Shown here piece after piece: positions 23,929-35,035 of a stretch of 64,000 nt of DNA; within the stretch, counting starts at the first letter, position 1; each line of letters starts with the position of its first letter. The stretch covers positions 17,049,001-17,113,000 of the forward strand of contig NC_135364.1 of NCBI RefSeq assembly GCF_051622035.1, given 5' to 3'. The stretch is from Arctopsyche grandis. Taxonomy: Eukaryota; Arthropoda; Insecta; Trichoptera; Hydropsychidae. The position numbers and the translations under genes are program-made. The notes below the pieces were generated by a model. The model was not told the DNA's origin and ran no database searches. It saw nothing but the letters and a program-made list of their open reading frames with translations.

Positions 23929-24797
23929 ATGAAAACTGCACTAGTGATATTTTCACTATTCGTATTTGTCAACGTGGCATGCGGTAAGTTCAAAATTATT
24001 TTAATCATAAATATTAATTGTTGATCCTCAAAGTAAACGGTCATTAAAATGCTAAATTAATTGATACTGTACTACCCAAAAAAGCATTTAAATAATATAA
24101 CTACACAATAATTTATATTTTCGTAAAATATTAATATGTACTGTGCTATTCACTATACAGATCAATATAAAAATTAAAACAATATGTGATAAACACTCTA
24201 GTTTACTGGTCAAGTGAAAGGTCACATGTTTTATCAAAAAGAAAAAAAAAACAACGAGAGGCAAATGTGATACTATTTACGAAACATTATATTTGGGTCA
24301 TTAATCTTTTTTTGCAATAACCTCTGTGTTGTTTTTGTAATATTGCAGGAATCGATCGTCGATTGCAAACTGCAAACATAGACTTCATCAACGTAGAATC
24401 CAATAATAGAAAAGTAATACCACAAGCTCCACCTAATCAAAAGAAAGGCGTTGCTACATTGATTCCAACTACTTCAAAACCAGCTCAACAACCAGTTCCC
24501 GAATTGCCAAAACCACAACCTCCGAAACCAGCTGTCGTTGCTGCTCCGACGACTACAGTCAAACCCATCACAACACCTGCTTCTAAAGTGAAACAATTAG
24601 CGAAGAATTATGACGACCGTGTGTCTGAAATCGGAAAACAGGTGGAATCTGAAAAGGGGAAATTCAATTTGACCGGAAGCGATTTTCCCGCTTTACCTAA
24701 AACCAGTGGAACCGCTCCTCAAGGCGCACATGGAACTAGAAGTTGGGCTTCAGTTGTTGCTAGCGAAAAGCCGAAATACGCAGGAATTAAAGTTTAA
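23929..24797 (+). CDS. Secreted EndoU-like N-terminal protein lacking the EndoU domain
   Basis: Two exons, 23929-23983 and 24349-24797, encode about 167 aa. Exon 1 is exactly a signal peptide (MKTALVIFSLFVFVNVACG) and splits in phase 1, the same arrangement as the EndoU gene 1.9 kb downstream. The mature part shares that gene's order of blocks: an (F/I)D(R/K)RLQ..N.DF.N....NRK start, a Pro/Thr-rich linker, a VKQLAKNYDDRV block, then SDFPALPK and SWASVVA. It stops where the paralogue continues into its repeats and catalytic domain. No catalytic residues are present, so it cannot be an active EndoU; its function is unknown. It could be a duplicated and truncated gene kept for a binding role, or a decaying copy, but the frame and splice sites are intact. 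Confidence 0.85.
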
Positions 24798-25356
24798 AAT
24801 AGATTGTACTCATAATAATGACAACAACTATTGTATGGAATTATTAAATTATTAAAATACGTATATGTATGTAGATTTTTAAAATGTAATTTTATTATAT
24901 ATCCATTAATATATGCGACAATATCATCTATTGATATGTTTATATATGTATGTATGGTATATTGTTTTTTACTATTGATTAAATATATTGAAAACTAAAC
25001 GAATTTAAATTAACTCTGGCTTTCTTCGATGAATATGAAAATATATTTCCAATGTTTGCTTTAAAGGATAAGTACATATGTACTATTTAAAATAGAACAC
25101 TCTTTATGAAACCAGTCAACGATTGTCAATATATTGTAAGTTGATGCACACTTAAAAGTCCACCTTGACCTTTCTAAAACATGAAAATGAAATAGAAAAA
25201 TAATAACAAAAACAGCGATTCTTAGGTATGGTGTGAGTTAACCTTGTCTTCGTAAGCAAGTAATGACATTGTAACAATTTACGTGTTAAAAATAAATTGA
25301 AGCCATTAAGTAATTGATTTGTCAATAAGCTAAACATCACGTAGGTTTACGTTTAT
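24798..25356. other. Intergenic, no recognised gene
   Basis: AT-rich 3' flank of the short EndoU-like gene. Nothing coding recognised. Confidence 0.45.
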
Positions 25357-25575
25357 AGGTCTGTTCATACCTATCCAGCACGACCCGTATCCTGCAGGTG
25401 TCATGCAAGTGCGGATAGTATTCTTTGGTACATTATATATGGACGCGCATGAATGCGTAAATGCGCATGCGCGAATGAAGTATGAACACGTCCATATAAT
25501 GTACCAAAGAATACTATCCGCACTTGCATGACACCTGCAGGATACGGGTCGTGCTGGATAGGTATGAACAGACCT
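25357..25575. mobile_element. Palindromic Harbinger-derived MITE
   Basis: A near-perfect palindrome of 219 bp: each arm of about 90 bp starts AGGTCTGTTCATACCTATCC, includes CTGCAGGTGTCATGCAAGTG and TATTCTTTGGTACATTATAT, and the loop is about 40 bp. The termini match those of the Harbinger element at 14443, and each arm resembles that element's right end, so it looks like two inverted copies of one terminus. Flanking triplets TAT and TGT are a possible decayed TWA duplication. Confidence 0.8.
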
Positions 25576-25866
25576 TGTAAGGTAGAGTTTATCTCATGTA
25601 AAATCTCATAAAGTAGGTAATGTGATTTTAGGTTTATATTTTTATTACGATAAATTTATCAAATACATATATACATATAGTTTTGGATTCAGGAGTTTGA
25701 GTACGATGCCCCTCTCATGAGTTAACACTGTATTGTCAATTCGTATTGGGAATGTCGTATCCAAGATCAGTCGACCGGTTGCACAGTAGTTGAGTGATTG
25801 TCTTGGTTTGAGCACGTCTGACGTTTTGCTCATCGTAATTTGTAATATCAATATTTCATCGTTAAT

Positions 25867-28800
25867 ATGGCGAAAGCAGTATTTTATCTACTGCTTGCTT
25901 TGCCGCTTTTCAATGCCGTTTACGGTGAGTCATATTGAAATTTATTACGATCTAGCTTTTGATCGGTTGCTTATGACGTTTAACCCGTTTACAACCGTAT
26001 GCATATAATTTAGATGTGGATATGTACAATTTGTTGATTATGTTGCTTACTTTCTCCCAGCAATTATGCAAATTTTCACACTTTCTAGTTTTTGATATCC
26101 TGATATAGATTTGAGCGGTCTCCGTGACGAGCCAGAATGTTAAATTACAAAAAACGCAAATATCGGAAGGCAAAGATCGAAAATCGAAAGATCTTACATA
26201 CTCACGTACATGCTCACTTAATTTGCGCGAGTAGGATACAACAGGAACAAGAGGAACAGGCTTTTCCTCCCGTATTAATGTGCGCGCGCAGAATACGGGA
26301 GGAAAAGCCTTCCGATATTTGTGTTTTCTGTAATTTAACATTCTGGATCGTCACGTAGACCCAGATTTGAGATAACTTTGACGCTCGTAATGCTGCAGTT
26401 TTTTAGAATTATTTGATCTCACTGCATGATAATGTGTCATTTGAGTATGTTCAAGGTTTTAAAAATATATTGTAAAATTCCAATATGTTACAATTATGTA
26501 CTAATAAGGAATTAACTATTTATATTATATAGCCAGCAGCATAGCTCGGTCGTTAAGCTTCTGCTTAGCGTTGAAAGGCGCCGGGTTCGATCCCTGGGTC
26601 CGGGCCTCGAATGAAAATGAATTTTTCAGAGTATGCTGTTGGTCAGACCTGGATTTGTGACTCCAAGTTGATCTTTTTCTGATTTCATTGTTGAAACGGT
26701 TCCCGGAAAAAAATTGGCTAAAAATCATTCCTACCTACTATGTCACCACTATTTGAAGTATGATTGATGTACAATAAAATTTATGTACAATTCATAGATG
26801 TCTTGTTAATTTGAGAGTTTTTCAGTGTCTCGTAATTCAACGACTTGTAATAAAAATGCTGCATTTGTAATTGTAATTTGTAATTGGCCTGGAAGGCGCA
26901 TTGGGATTTACCCGTAAGACCTTCCTGGTAAATATAATATGTAAAAATAAATAAATAAATATTGTATTATAAACCGATCTGATGAATTAATCTAGCATTA
27001 CACAATATGGGCAAATAAAGCATCCTTGACATTAACTTAATCACGTGTAACAAATTTAGATAACTGCTCAAGGCAAATAAGGCGAAGGGAACTTGACCCC
27101 TTGGTTCTTAATTATTTTGTTATCGTTTAAATTTGATTCCAAATATAATATTACGCTGTGTGTACATACTCGTATGTACATATGTCTCGTGATACAATGT
27201 CTTAAAAAATGAGAGGTCAAATCTGGGTCAAATTTTATCGCTTACTTCAGCATTCGTACTAAAAACACGTTCAATATTGTGCTATATTTCAGGATTTGAT
27301 AAGCGGTTGCAGGATTTAAATTTAGACTTCCTAAATTACGAAGGACAGAACAGGAAACAACTTCCAACTCAACCTCAACCCCTTCCACAGAAAAATGAAT
27401 TTGGCGTTGTGACTTCGTCTACCACTTCTAAATCTGGAATTCAAAACCAACCTGGAGAACCACCAAGACCTAACCAACCCGGAACTCCTCCACAAGTACC
27501 TCCAAAACCGAACGTAGCTCCAATAAATATTCCTGCTCCTAACCCAGGACCAGGATCAGCATCGGGAACAACCACAAATGTTAGGCAATTGATTAAAAAT
27601 TACAATGATAAAATCGTCACGAGTACAACTGAAAGACCGAAAGTAACTCACGCTGACAGATTTCCAACTCCACCCAAATCTGGTCCTCAACCAAACCCTC
27701 CGAGTAGCACTGGACCAAGCTGGGCATCTATCGCAGCTGGCAAAGGTCCTTCGGGTGCCTCACAACCCAACATTCCAACTACTGGAAACGTTGGAGTTCC
27801 ATCATCGCCCACTCAATTAAAGCCCCAACCCCAAATCCCAGCGGTTGCTCCAAAACCGCAGCCGAATCCCACGAGTAATGCTGGATCTAGTTGGGCGTCT
27901 GTTGCTTCTGGTAAAGGACCATCTGGTGGTTCAAGACCATCATCACCTACACAACTGAATCCACAACCTCAATTCCCAGCAGTTGCACCATCATCACACC
28001 CAAATCCTTCACGTAACTCGGGATCTAGCTGGGCGTCTGTCGCATCTGGGAAAGGTCCTACTGGTGGTTCAAAACCCTCGTCACCCACCCAACTAAAGCC
28101 ACAACCTCAGTTCCCAACTGCTGCAAAGACAACCCCAAAGCCAGGCGATGCAAAAACTACAGCAGCTCCAGAAATAGCATCTGATAAAGAGTTGTCTGAT
28201 ATGAGTGAAGCTTTACTAAATAAAGATGTGAACAATCCAGCGAAATTCGTAACATTGAATTCTCAACAGAAAACGACGTCATTTTCCAAAGATGATTTAG
28301 CTCCAGAACCGTAAGTATTGCATATGTATGTATGTACTTTTCAACATATTAGAAAAGTTTTATAAAATATTTTTCAAATTAAGAACCAGTATTGACTGAA
28401 AAATCATTTTGATTGGATAAAAAAATGGTGGAAGTAGTTTCAAAATATTTTTAGAGCTATCGGTAGAAATTTTCAAGCAATTTACTTGTAGATTTATATT
28501 CATAATTACATATATACATTTCAGTTTGTTCACAATTGATTCTGCTGTTTGGAATATTCCAACAATTTCAGCAATGCGAACATTGCTTGATAATTATGAA
28601 CAGGATACGACAGTAAATGAACATGTTACTGCTATGGTATAGCTTTTATATACTTAAAAATTAATCTTGTCAAATTAATGTAAGTCTTGTGATTGACAGT
28701 AAGTTTTCTTTTAGGAGAAAAATGAAGAAAATGTATTTTTGGATGCAGTTATGGCCACTTCAGTTATGCGACATTTGATGACATTTTTGAAAGAGAAAGG

Positions 28801-29507
28801 TATATGTATAATTAAAATGCTTCAAAAATTACAAATTAAGTATTATATAAAATAAATGTATACATACGTATGTTTGCATATTTTCAAAGGTATTGTCACA
28901 CCAGATCCAAAGCAACAAAGGGACCTTTTGAAACAGACTTGGTTTAATATGTATTCAAGAGGAGGTGGAAAAATAGGCAGTTCTGGATTCGAACATATAT
29001 TTTTGTCTGAAATAAAGAATAACGAAATATCAGGTAATTTACATTTTATTTTTAAGTACAGCAATTTTTTTAAATTTATTATATAATGCTTGGATACAAT
29101 TTTAGGTCTTCATAATTGGCTATATTTTCACACGTTAGAAAATGCCCGGCAAGTCAATTATTTAGGTTACTTAAAAAAAGTTGATATAAGCAACGTGAGA
29201 TACTCAAATTATTTTTGTAACAATATTATAACAAGGTTTACCGTTTTGATTATATGAATTTTTATATTTTCAGAAAGGAAATATTTTGAAATTACATTTC
29301 AACTTGAAAGGAATCGATAAACCTGTCGACTCAATGTTTGTTGGAACATCACCGGAGTTAGAAATGGCATTGTATTCTCTATGTTTCTATACTCGCCCTG
29401 ATAAGTCTTGTCCTTTGACTTTATCTGGCCAAAAATTCAATTTGAGAACTCACACTTTCCGATACAGAAGCAAGAATATGATCGGAAGTGCATTCCCTGA
29501 GATTTGA
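25867..29507 (+). CDS. EndoU: Secreted poly(U)-specific endoribonuclease (EndoU family)
   Basis: EndoU enzymes cleave RNA at uridines, leaving 2',3'-cyclic phosphates. Exons: 25867-25924, 27293-28310, 28525-28636, 28715-28799, 28890-29033, 29106-29194, 29274-29507; phases agree, about 579 aa. Exon 1 encodes a signal peptide (MAKAVFYLLLALPLFNAVYG). Residues ~21-310 are Pro/Ser/Gly-rich with a VRQLIKNYNDKIV block and three spaced copies of a SWAS(I/V)A.GKGP.G motif. The EndoU domain spans ~315-579, with GFEHIF (H460), GLHNW (H475) and DKPV (K518) matching the His-His-Lys catalytic set, then SPELEMALYSLCF and RTHTFRY. All key residues are present, so activity is expected. Intron 1 (1.4 kb) holds a 247-bp MITE and a SINE. 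The gene is the full-length tandem partner of the truncated gene at 23929. Confidence 0.93.
26116..26362. mobile_element. 247-bp foldback MITE with 9-bp duplication (EndoU intron 1)
   Basis: Termini CGGTCTCCGTGACGAGCCAG and, on the other strand, GGGTCTACGTGACGATCCAG, continuing as inverted arms (CAGAATGTTAAATTACA, AATATCGGAAGGC). The 9-mer AGATTTGAG flanks it at 26107-26115 and 26363-26371. A 9-bp duplication with G-rich ends fits the Mutator-like superfamily. A second, inner palindrome lies at about 26262-26312. An inner segment (TGCGCGAGTAGGATACAA) recurs in the hAT-type MITE at 60263. Confidence 0.8.
26531..26960 (+). mobile_element. tRNA-derived SINE, copy 2 (EndoU intron 1)
   Basis: The most complete copy. 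Head AGCCAGCAGCATAGCTCGG with an A box, B box GGGTTCGATCCC, the shared body (TGGTCAGACCTGGATTTGTG, CCTACCTACTATGTCACCAC), a 3' domain with GGCCTGGAAGGCGCATTGGG, and a tail of AAATA units (26942-26960). It is sense to the host gene. Confidence 0.85.
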
Positions 29508-29823
29508 GAATAATGAAACTCAATAATGGCTTTGTAATATGTATATACATAAATATATATGTGGTTTTCTTCACGAACCATAATAAATAGGATAATTTGA
29601 AATTATTATTTAGTCACATTAATTACAATTCATCATGTTGCTGTACAATATGGTTGGTAAATATAATATACATACATATGTGATATCTTCAATACTATGT
29701 TTACATTGGAATAACGGAATGAATTAAAGTGAACTATGTATATTAGAAGTGCTAAAATTTAATATATATTTATTAACAAGACTAATATAAGAAGTGTAAT
29801 TTTATGATTTATAATATATTAAC
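29508..29823. other. EndoU 3'UTR and downstream flank
   Basis: AT-rich; AATAAA at 29582-29587, about 75 bp after the stop, is a plausible polyadenylation signal. Nothing else recognised. Confidence 0.55.
29582..29587 (+). terminator. AATAAA polyadenylation signal of EndoU
   Basis: Canonical hexamer 75 bp downstream of the EndoU stop codon. Confidence 0.6.
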
Positions 29824-29962
29824 ATATGAGCTGTTATAATTGAAATTGGCATAAGTCCACTTTTCTTATTTTTATAATTATCTCGCAAAACTTTAAATAT
29901 AATGTTTTGCGTTGAACGGAAAATTGGACTTTCGCCACTTTCAAATATAACGGCTCATATGT
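29824..29962. mobile_element. TIR element of TATGAGCCGTTATATTTGAA family, copy 2
   Basis: About 138 bp. Left end ATATGAGCTGTTATAATTGA, right end complementary (ATATAACGGCTCATAT). The interior phrase AAATATAATGTTTTGCG is shared with the longer copies at 57606 and 60482. No coding. Confidence 0.6.
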
Positions 29963-30351
29963 ATATGTAGAAAATAATATATTATTTCTTGAAAATTAAT
30001 TAACTAATTAGATTGATTTATTTTAAGAAGGTATTTAAATCTGAAATACAATGGGATTTGACTTTGCTAACAATTTTATTTTTCATTTTTAATGAATTTC
30101 ATTTAAATCTGGACTAAAAATAAATTATTATTTTGCTAGATTGCAATATTTTATTACAGAACATACATAATTACATACATCTGCAACATTTAGGAATAAA
30201 TTAATGAATAATTCTAAACAAGCACGAATATTTGTTAATTATAAAATTTTTCAACAGACTTATGATTAATTTAAACAAACAAAATATTAATAATAAAATC
30301 ATAATTTTTCTATACTTCCAAAGGACAAAAGTGAAATTTATACTAGGTGCT

Positions 30352-30497
30352 TAATTGGAATCGAGTTCTCGTTAGTACAATATTTCGCGTTGATGAATTT
30401 CAATTGATGGAGTTTTTGGGTGCCAGATGTTCCGCGATCGAGATTTTTGTGACTTGCGTGAGATCGCTTTTTGCGGAATAATCACCGAACCGTCCCA
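30352..30497. mobile_element. Deletion derivative of the GGTTCGGTGATTA-terminus family
   Basis: Left motif CGAGTTCTCGTTAG and right motif GGTGCCAGATGTTCCGCGAT ... AATCACCGAACC are those of the elements at 22590 and 52535, but the roughly 400-bp centre is missing. Confidence 0.5.
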
Positions 30498-30523
30498 ATA
30501 GGTCTATAGCATGCTGTCACACT

Positions 30524-30698
30524 CAGTGGTGTCACCCCAATTTTGGAACAACGGGTTTCCTATTTTTTTGAAAATATATGTGTGTACTATATACATTTTT
30601 TTTCGTCCAAGGCACTATTACATGAAAGTTGGTTATTACTCTTCGTCCAAGTCATTATTACAAGGAAACCCATGGAAACCATTAGGGTGACACCACTG
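30524..30698. mobile_element. 175-bp hAT-type MITE with perfect 8-bp duplication
   Basis: Inverted ends CAGTGGTGTCACCC at both termini (YARNG-type hAT start), and the identical 8-mer GTCACACT at 30516-30523 and 30699-30706. Inside, GGGTTTCC is repeated inversely and TTCGTCCAAG occurs twice directly. No coding. It lies about 290 bp upstream of the NT5DC-like start codon. Confidence 0.85.
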
Positions 30699-30984
30699 GT
30701 CACACTGCATTCAATAATAAAAATATATGTATAGGATATGAGCGCATCCATCCGATTTGTCCACGTGTTATGTAGAATGCGTAAAAAAGTGACACATTTA
30801 AATACTGCAAAAAAATGACGATGTACGTGACAAGCGGCTCGTAGTAAAAATATGTAGCGTCAGTTGGTAGCAATGAAAAGCGATGCATTTACATTATTGT
30901 GCAATTGGAGCGACGCGGATGTCAGTTGCGCCGCGACCGCGGTGAAGTTAGTTGCTGCGTGTCGTTCGCTAATCGACGGTCGCG

Positions 30985-33900
30985 ATGTGGGAACGATGTG
31001 TGGGAGCCGTTCGCGCCCTTCACAACAATGCTGTCACCAGAGATCTCCTGCATTCCGCCTACTCCAGGACCAAACTCAAATGCCGCTGTAAGCTCCTTTT
31101 GTCTTCCCTCTCCCCTCTCCTCTCTCCCGTCTCCCGTCTCCCGTCTCCCGTCTCGCTCCCCCAACCCCCGACACGTTCGCACTCGCACGTAACCGCTGAG
31201 TGAATCGTCTCGAAGTCGCCTATTTATAGCCGGTCGTCTCCAATGCGGGGGTGACTTCCGGTTGCTATGCACCAACCCTTATATAACGTCATACGATCGC
31301 GAAAGTTCTCACGTATTTATAACATCTCTCGTATATGACGTTTCCAGATGCTGTCACTCGATATCGTGGTGGCGATTTCAAATTTAAAATTGCTGAATGC
31401 CGATTGGCCAGCTGTGTGAAAACTCGTCGCCGATTGGTCCAAAATAATTCTTATATTTCACTTGTGAAATTTTTAATGATATGAAGTTACGTCTTTACGA
31501 ATGTGAATCGTAAATGGAATTTCTCGATGTGTTTTTAATTTTCAGTCAGCTGTATAAATATTTGGATTTTATTCGAGAATTTTCTAGAAAATTTGCGCAA
31601 TAGCATGTTTTCACTTATCGACGCCCAATGTTGAAATATTATACATTCTATCTTTTATGCCTAACCTGCATCAAATTTTACAAAAGCATTTTTAACTATC
31701 CAGGGTTTAGAAAAATATATATTTAAAAAAAAAAAAAAAATAATTTAATTATAATATGTGAGAAAACTTTAATAAAATTTATCAGAAATTGAAATATAAA
31801 CATTCTCGGCAAAGAAAATTTTGATACTGAAGGTTATCCTCTTTTTTATGGACAAAAAATTGAAATTGTCAAATTTTTATATGTAAATTTTATTGCATAA
31901 ACAATATCTTTCTATTAACATATTAATTCATAAACAAAATACATATTTTCTTTCCTATATATGTATTTCATAGAAGGTCACGCACATGTGACTTTCCATA
32001 TGGTAATTATTTAAGTACGAATATTTCATCATTCTGATCAACAACATGTTTAACAATTTGCAGCTAAAAAGTTACCGCAAGATGTAAATCCTCAAGGTGT
32101 ATTCGCCTGTAACGAGTTGGATCTGGAAGAAGTCAACGTATATGGATTCGACTACGATTACACGTTAGCAGACTATAAGGAATCCTTAGATTATTTATTA
32201 TATAATTTAGGTAGAGATACACTCGTCCAGAAGTATAAGGTAATTTTAAAGCATTCGATATATTTCATCATAAGCATAAATATTCTTAGTAAATATTTAA
32301 TTTAATCTGCAGTATCCTCCGGAAATATTGAAATTGGAATACAAACCGGGATTCGCCGTACGAGGACTCCACTACGACATCGAAAAAGGAATACTGCTGA
32401 AATTGGATTCATTCCTTCAGATACAATTCGGATCGGTGTATAGAGGTCTAACGCCTTTGTGTGCAGAAGAAGTTTTAAGTTTATATAAGAATCGAATAAT
32501 TCCCATAGCTTACGTCGAAGGTCACACAAAAAATGAAAGGGTATTTTTGGTGTAGTGTGTAGATTTTTTTATAAAGTAACGTTTTGCAACTATTATTGAG
32601 AATAATACGATGCCTATTCAAACAGGATGCACATTCAAAGATGGTGCATTTGGCAGATTTGTTCTCGGTGCCGGAGGTGTGTTTGCTGTGTGACATTGCG
32701 GAACTATTTATCCGCAATCACATTGATTACCATCCGGAGATTTTGTTCCGAGACGTTAAAGTGAGTAATGAACGAGTGTATGCTCACGAGAGCAATCGTT
32801 AAATTGTGTCGCATGTTTATACTGGAGGCACCATGTGCAATTTATAGTAACAAATAAAACAATTCGCACTTGACCCAATTGAATCAAACGACACGTTACT
32901 TGACGATTTATGCGATAACAATAATTAATAAACTTTTTTATCTGAAGTTTTTTAATATGACCCACTAAAGGTTCAACTTTGAATAAATCTGACTGTGTTT
33001 TATTTTCCAGAACTCTGTTAAAAGTTGTCATCCGATAATGCATAGTATTGTGTCAGAAAATGTACGCGAGTACATCCACCCTAATCCCGAGCTGAGGAAG
33101 TATTTCGACCGACTAATCAATGCTGATAAAAAACTCTTCCTCGTCACTAACAGTCCCTATCATTTTGTGTAAGTTTAAAAGGTTTTAATGCTGTCACACT
33201 TTTATATGGTTGGATTTAGGCTTTGTGTTCGTACAGCTTTAAAAGATTAGATACAATGTAATTCAAACGAATACAACCAAAGTAGCAGTGAGCAAACAAT
33301 GAAGTGTATGATTTATGTACATACATACATAGATGATGTCATGTAATTTATAACACATGTTCCAAAATCTTGAGCCAATTGAACTGATAAGATATTAGAC
33401 CTTTTGTAAATAATGTAATATATTACAGTGGTAAAAAAATCAAAAACTACTGTAGTTTTATGTACTGATTTCGTTTTAGTAACGCTGGGATGGAATTGTT
33501 GGTTGGTACCGATTGGCGGGAATTTTTCGACGTTGTAATAGTGTCGGCGCGGAAGCCTCGGTTCTTTACGGATCATTCTAGGCCCATCAGAGTGTTCGAT
33601 CACACGTCTGGAACTCATGTTTGGGACAAAGTGACCAAATTGGAGAAGGGCATGATTTATTATGAGGTTGAATTTTATTCATAATACTCAATTTAATCAC
33701 GATTTATGTTGTCAATTTTTATATGCATTCAAATTTTCAGGGGACTGTTCGACAACTGCAAGAACTGACCGGTTGGCAAGGGGAACACGTCTTATATTTT
33801 GGCGATCATCCATACAGCGATTTAGCTGATGTGACTTTGGAACATGGTTGGAGGACTGGTGCTATCATTAATGAATTAGGAGTAAGCTATTTTTTTTTTT

Positions 33901-35035
33901 TAACCCTTTGAATGGTGACTTCTTTTCGGTTGAAAGCCCTCCACGTTGAAAATTTCGCCAACGTTTCCAAATAGCATTATCTAGAAATCCAATAGAAAGT
34001 AGGTATAAAAATTGTAGCTAATCCAAACAAACCCTAAATCACTACCCAAGATAAATACCACTGAAGATTTCGAGTTTTGTAAAGGTGTGTTTAGACTCTA
34101 ATATATCTTGCTAAAATATAAAATAAACAAAAGAAGTCTGTTAATGAATGTATTTTTCCAAAACTAGTTCCATCTTCTCCATTGTTGTTAAAATGTAATG
34201 CTCACAATCTAAATGCCAAGTCACAATCTCAAATACTCGGCAGTTAGGGATTTCTATCGAGAAATTGTGCTATGGTTATAAATTCAGAGATACCGATGTA
34301 AACTAGTCTTTATAAACGTTGACAAATGAATGACACAGATTACACGACCCATGTTCAATGCATTTTTTTCAATGCTACCTGGAAAGGCTTAGCGGGTGGT
34401 ATTCTTGTCTGCTTTGTACATACTCAAAATACAACGCCTATCGGCGGTTTTCAGGCTCATGGACTTGTTGGCAAAACGCCAACATTCAATGTGTTAATTT
34501 ATTTAAAATTTGTTTTTCTTTTGCCTTATATTTGATTTAAATATATTTATTTGATAGTGGTAATACATGTAAAGAAGAAAAAAAATTATGTTTAAATTTT
34601 TTACAGCATGAGATAAATACTTTGAATAATCCAACCTTTAAAGAAAATGCAAATTGGCTACAAATGTTGACTCAGCTCATTGAAGACCATCAAGATTATA
34701 CTGGAGAAGGAGTTCGTGAAATATTGCAGTCTTGGATGAATGAGCGGGATCTATTACGGTTCTTATATTGGAAGTGTTTGTTGTGTTTTGTTTTAGTTTC
34801 GTTTCTTAATTGATCTTTTTGTCGTTTTAGGAATGAAATAAAAACGGTTTTCAATTCGCAATTTGGCAGCGTCTTCCGAACGTATCACAATCCGACATAC
34901 TTCTCGAGGAGGCTGTTCCGTTTCGCCGATATTTACACATCGTGTATAACAAATTTGAATCGATATTCATTGACGCACACGTTTTACCCGAGGCGCGGTG
35001 TTATGCCCCACGAATATTGCTCATATTTTATGTAA
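30985..35035 (+). CDS. 5'-nucleotidase domain-containing protein (NT5DC2/NT5DC3-like)
   Basis: A HAD-superfamily protein of the cytosolic purine 5'-nucleotidase-like group; substrates of NT5DC2/3 proteins are poorly defined. Exons: 30985-31087, about 32064-32239, 32313-32540, 32626-32760, 33011-33168, 33480-33666, 33741-33881, 34607-34758, 34831-35035, about 494 aa. The HAD nucleophile motif is GFDYDYTLA (about D64 and D66), motif II is LVTNSPY, motif III lysine lies in ARKPRFF, and motif IV is [12 protein letters not shown]. The C-terminal block [17 protein letters not shown] and HTFYPRRG are family marks. The short first exon ([15 protein letters not shown]...) is basic and Arg/Leu/Ala-rich without acid at the start, possibly a mitochondrial presequence. 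The acceptor of exon 2 is placed by homology to within one base; the exon 8 donor (GTTCTT) is non-consensus. Insects have a single co-orthologue of NT5DC2 and NT5DC3, so no symbol is given. Confidence 0.92.
33904..34493. mobile_element. piggyBac-type non-autonomous element in NT5DC-like intron 7
   Basis: Flanked by TTAA on both sides (33900-33903 and 34494-34497). The left end reads TTAACCCTTTGAATGGTGAC and the right, on the other strand, TTAACACATTGAATGTTGGC, an inverted match. TTAA targets plus CCYTTTG-like ends are the piggyBac signature. At 590 bp with no transposase it is a MITE. The intron is otherwise short, and the splice sites are unaffected. Confidence 0.8.

Noticed and set aside
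26531-26610. Possible tRNA gene (A and B boxes)
   Set aside because: The sequence does not fold into a complete cloverleaf by eye and continues into a repeated body with a tail; it is a SINE head, as are the other three copies.
32064-32105. Apparent one-base ambiguity in the NT5DC-like exon 2 reading frame
   Set aside because: The conserved [14 protein letters not shown] reading is continuous when the acceptor is placed at about 32064; I treat the doubt as my own base counting rather than a frameshift.
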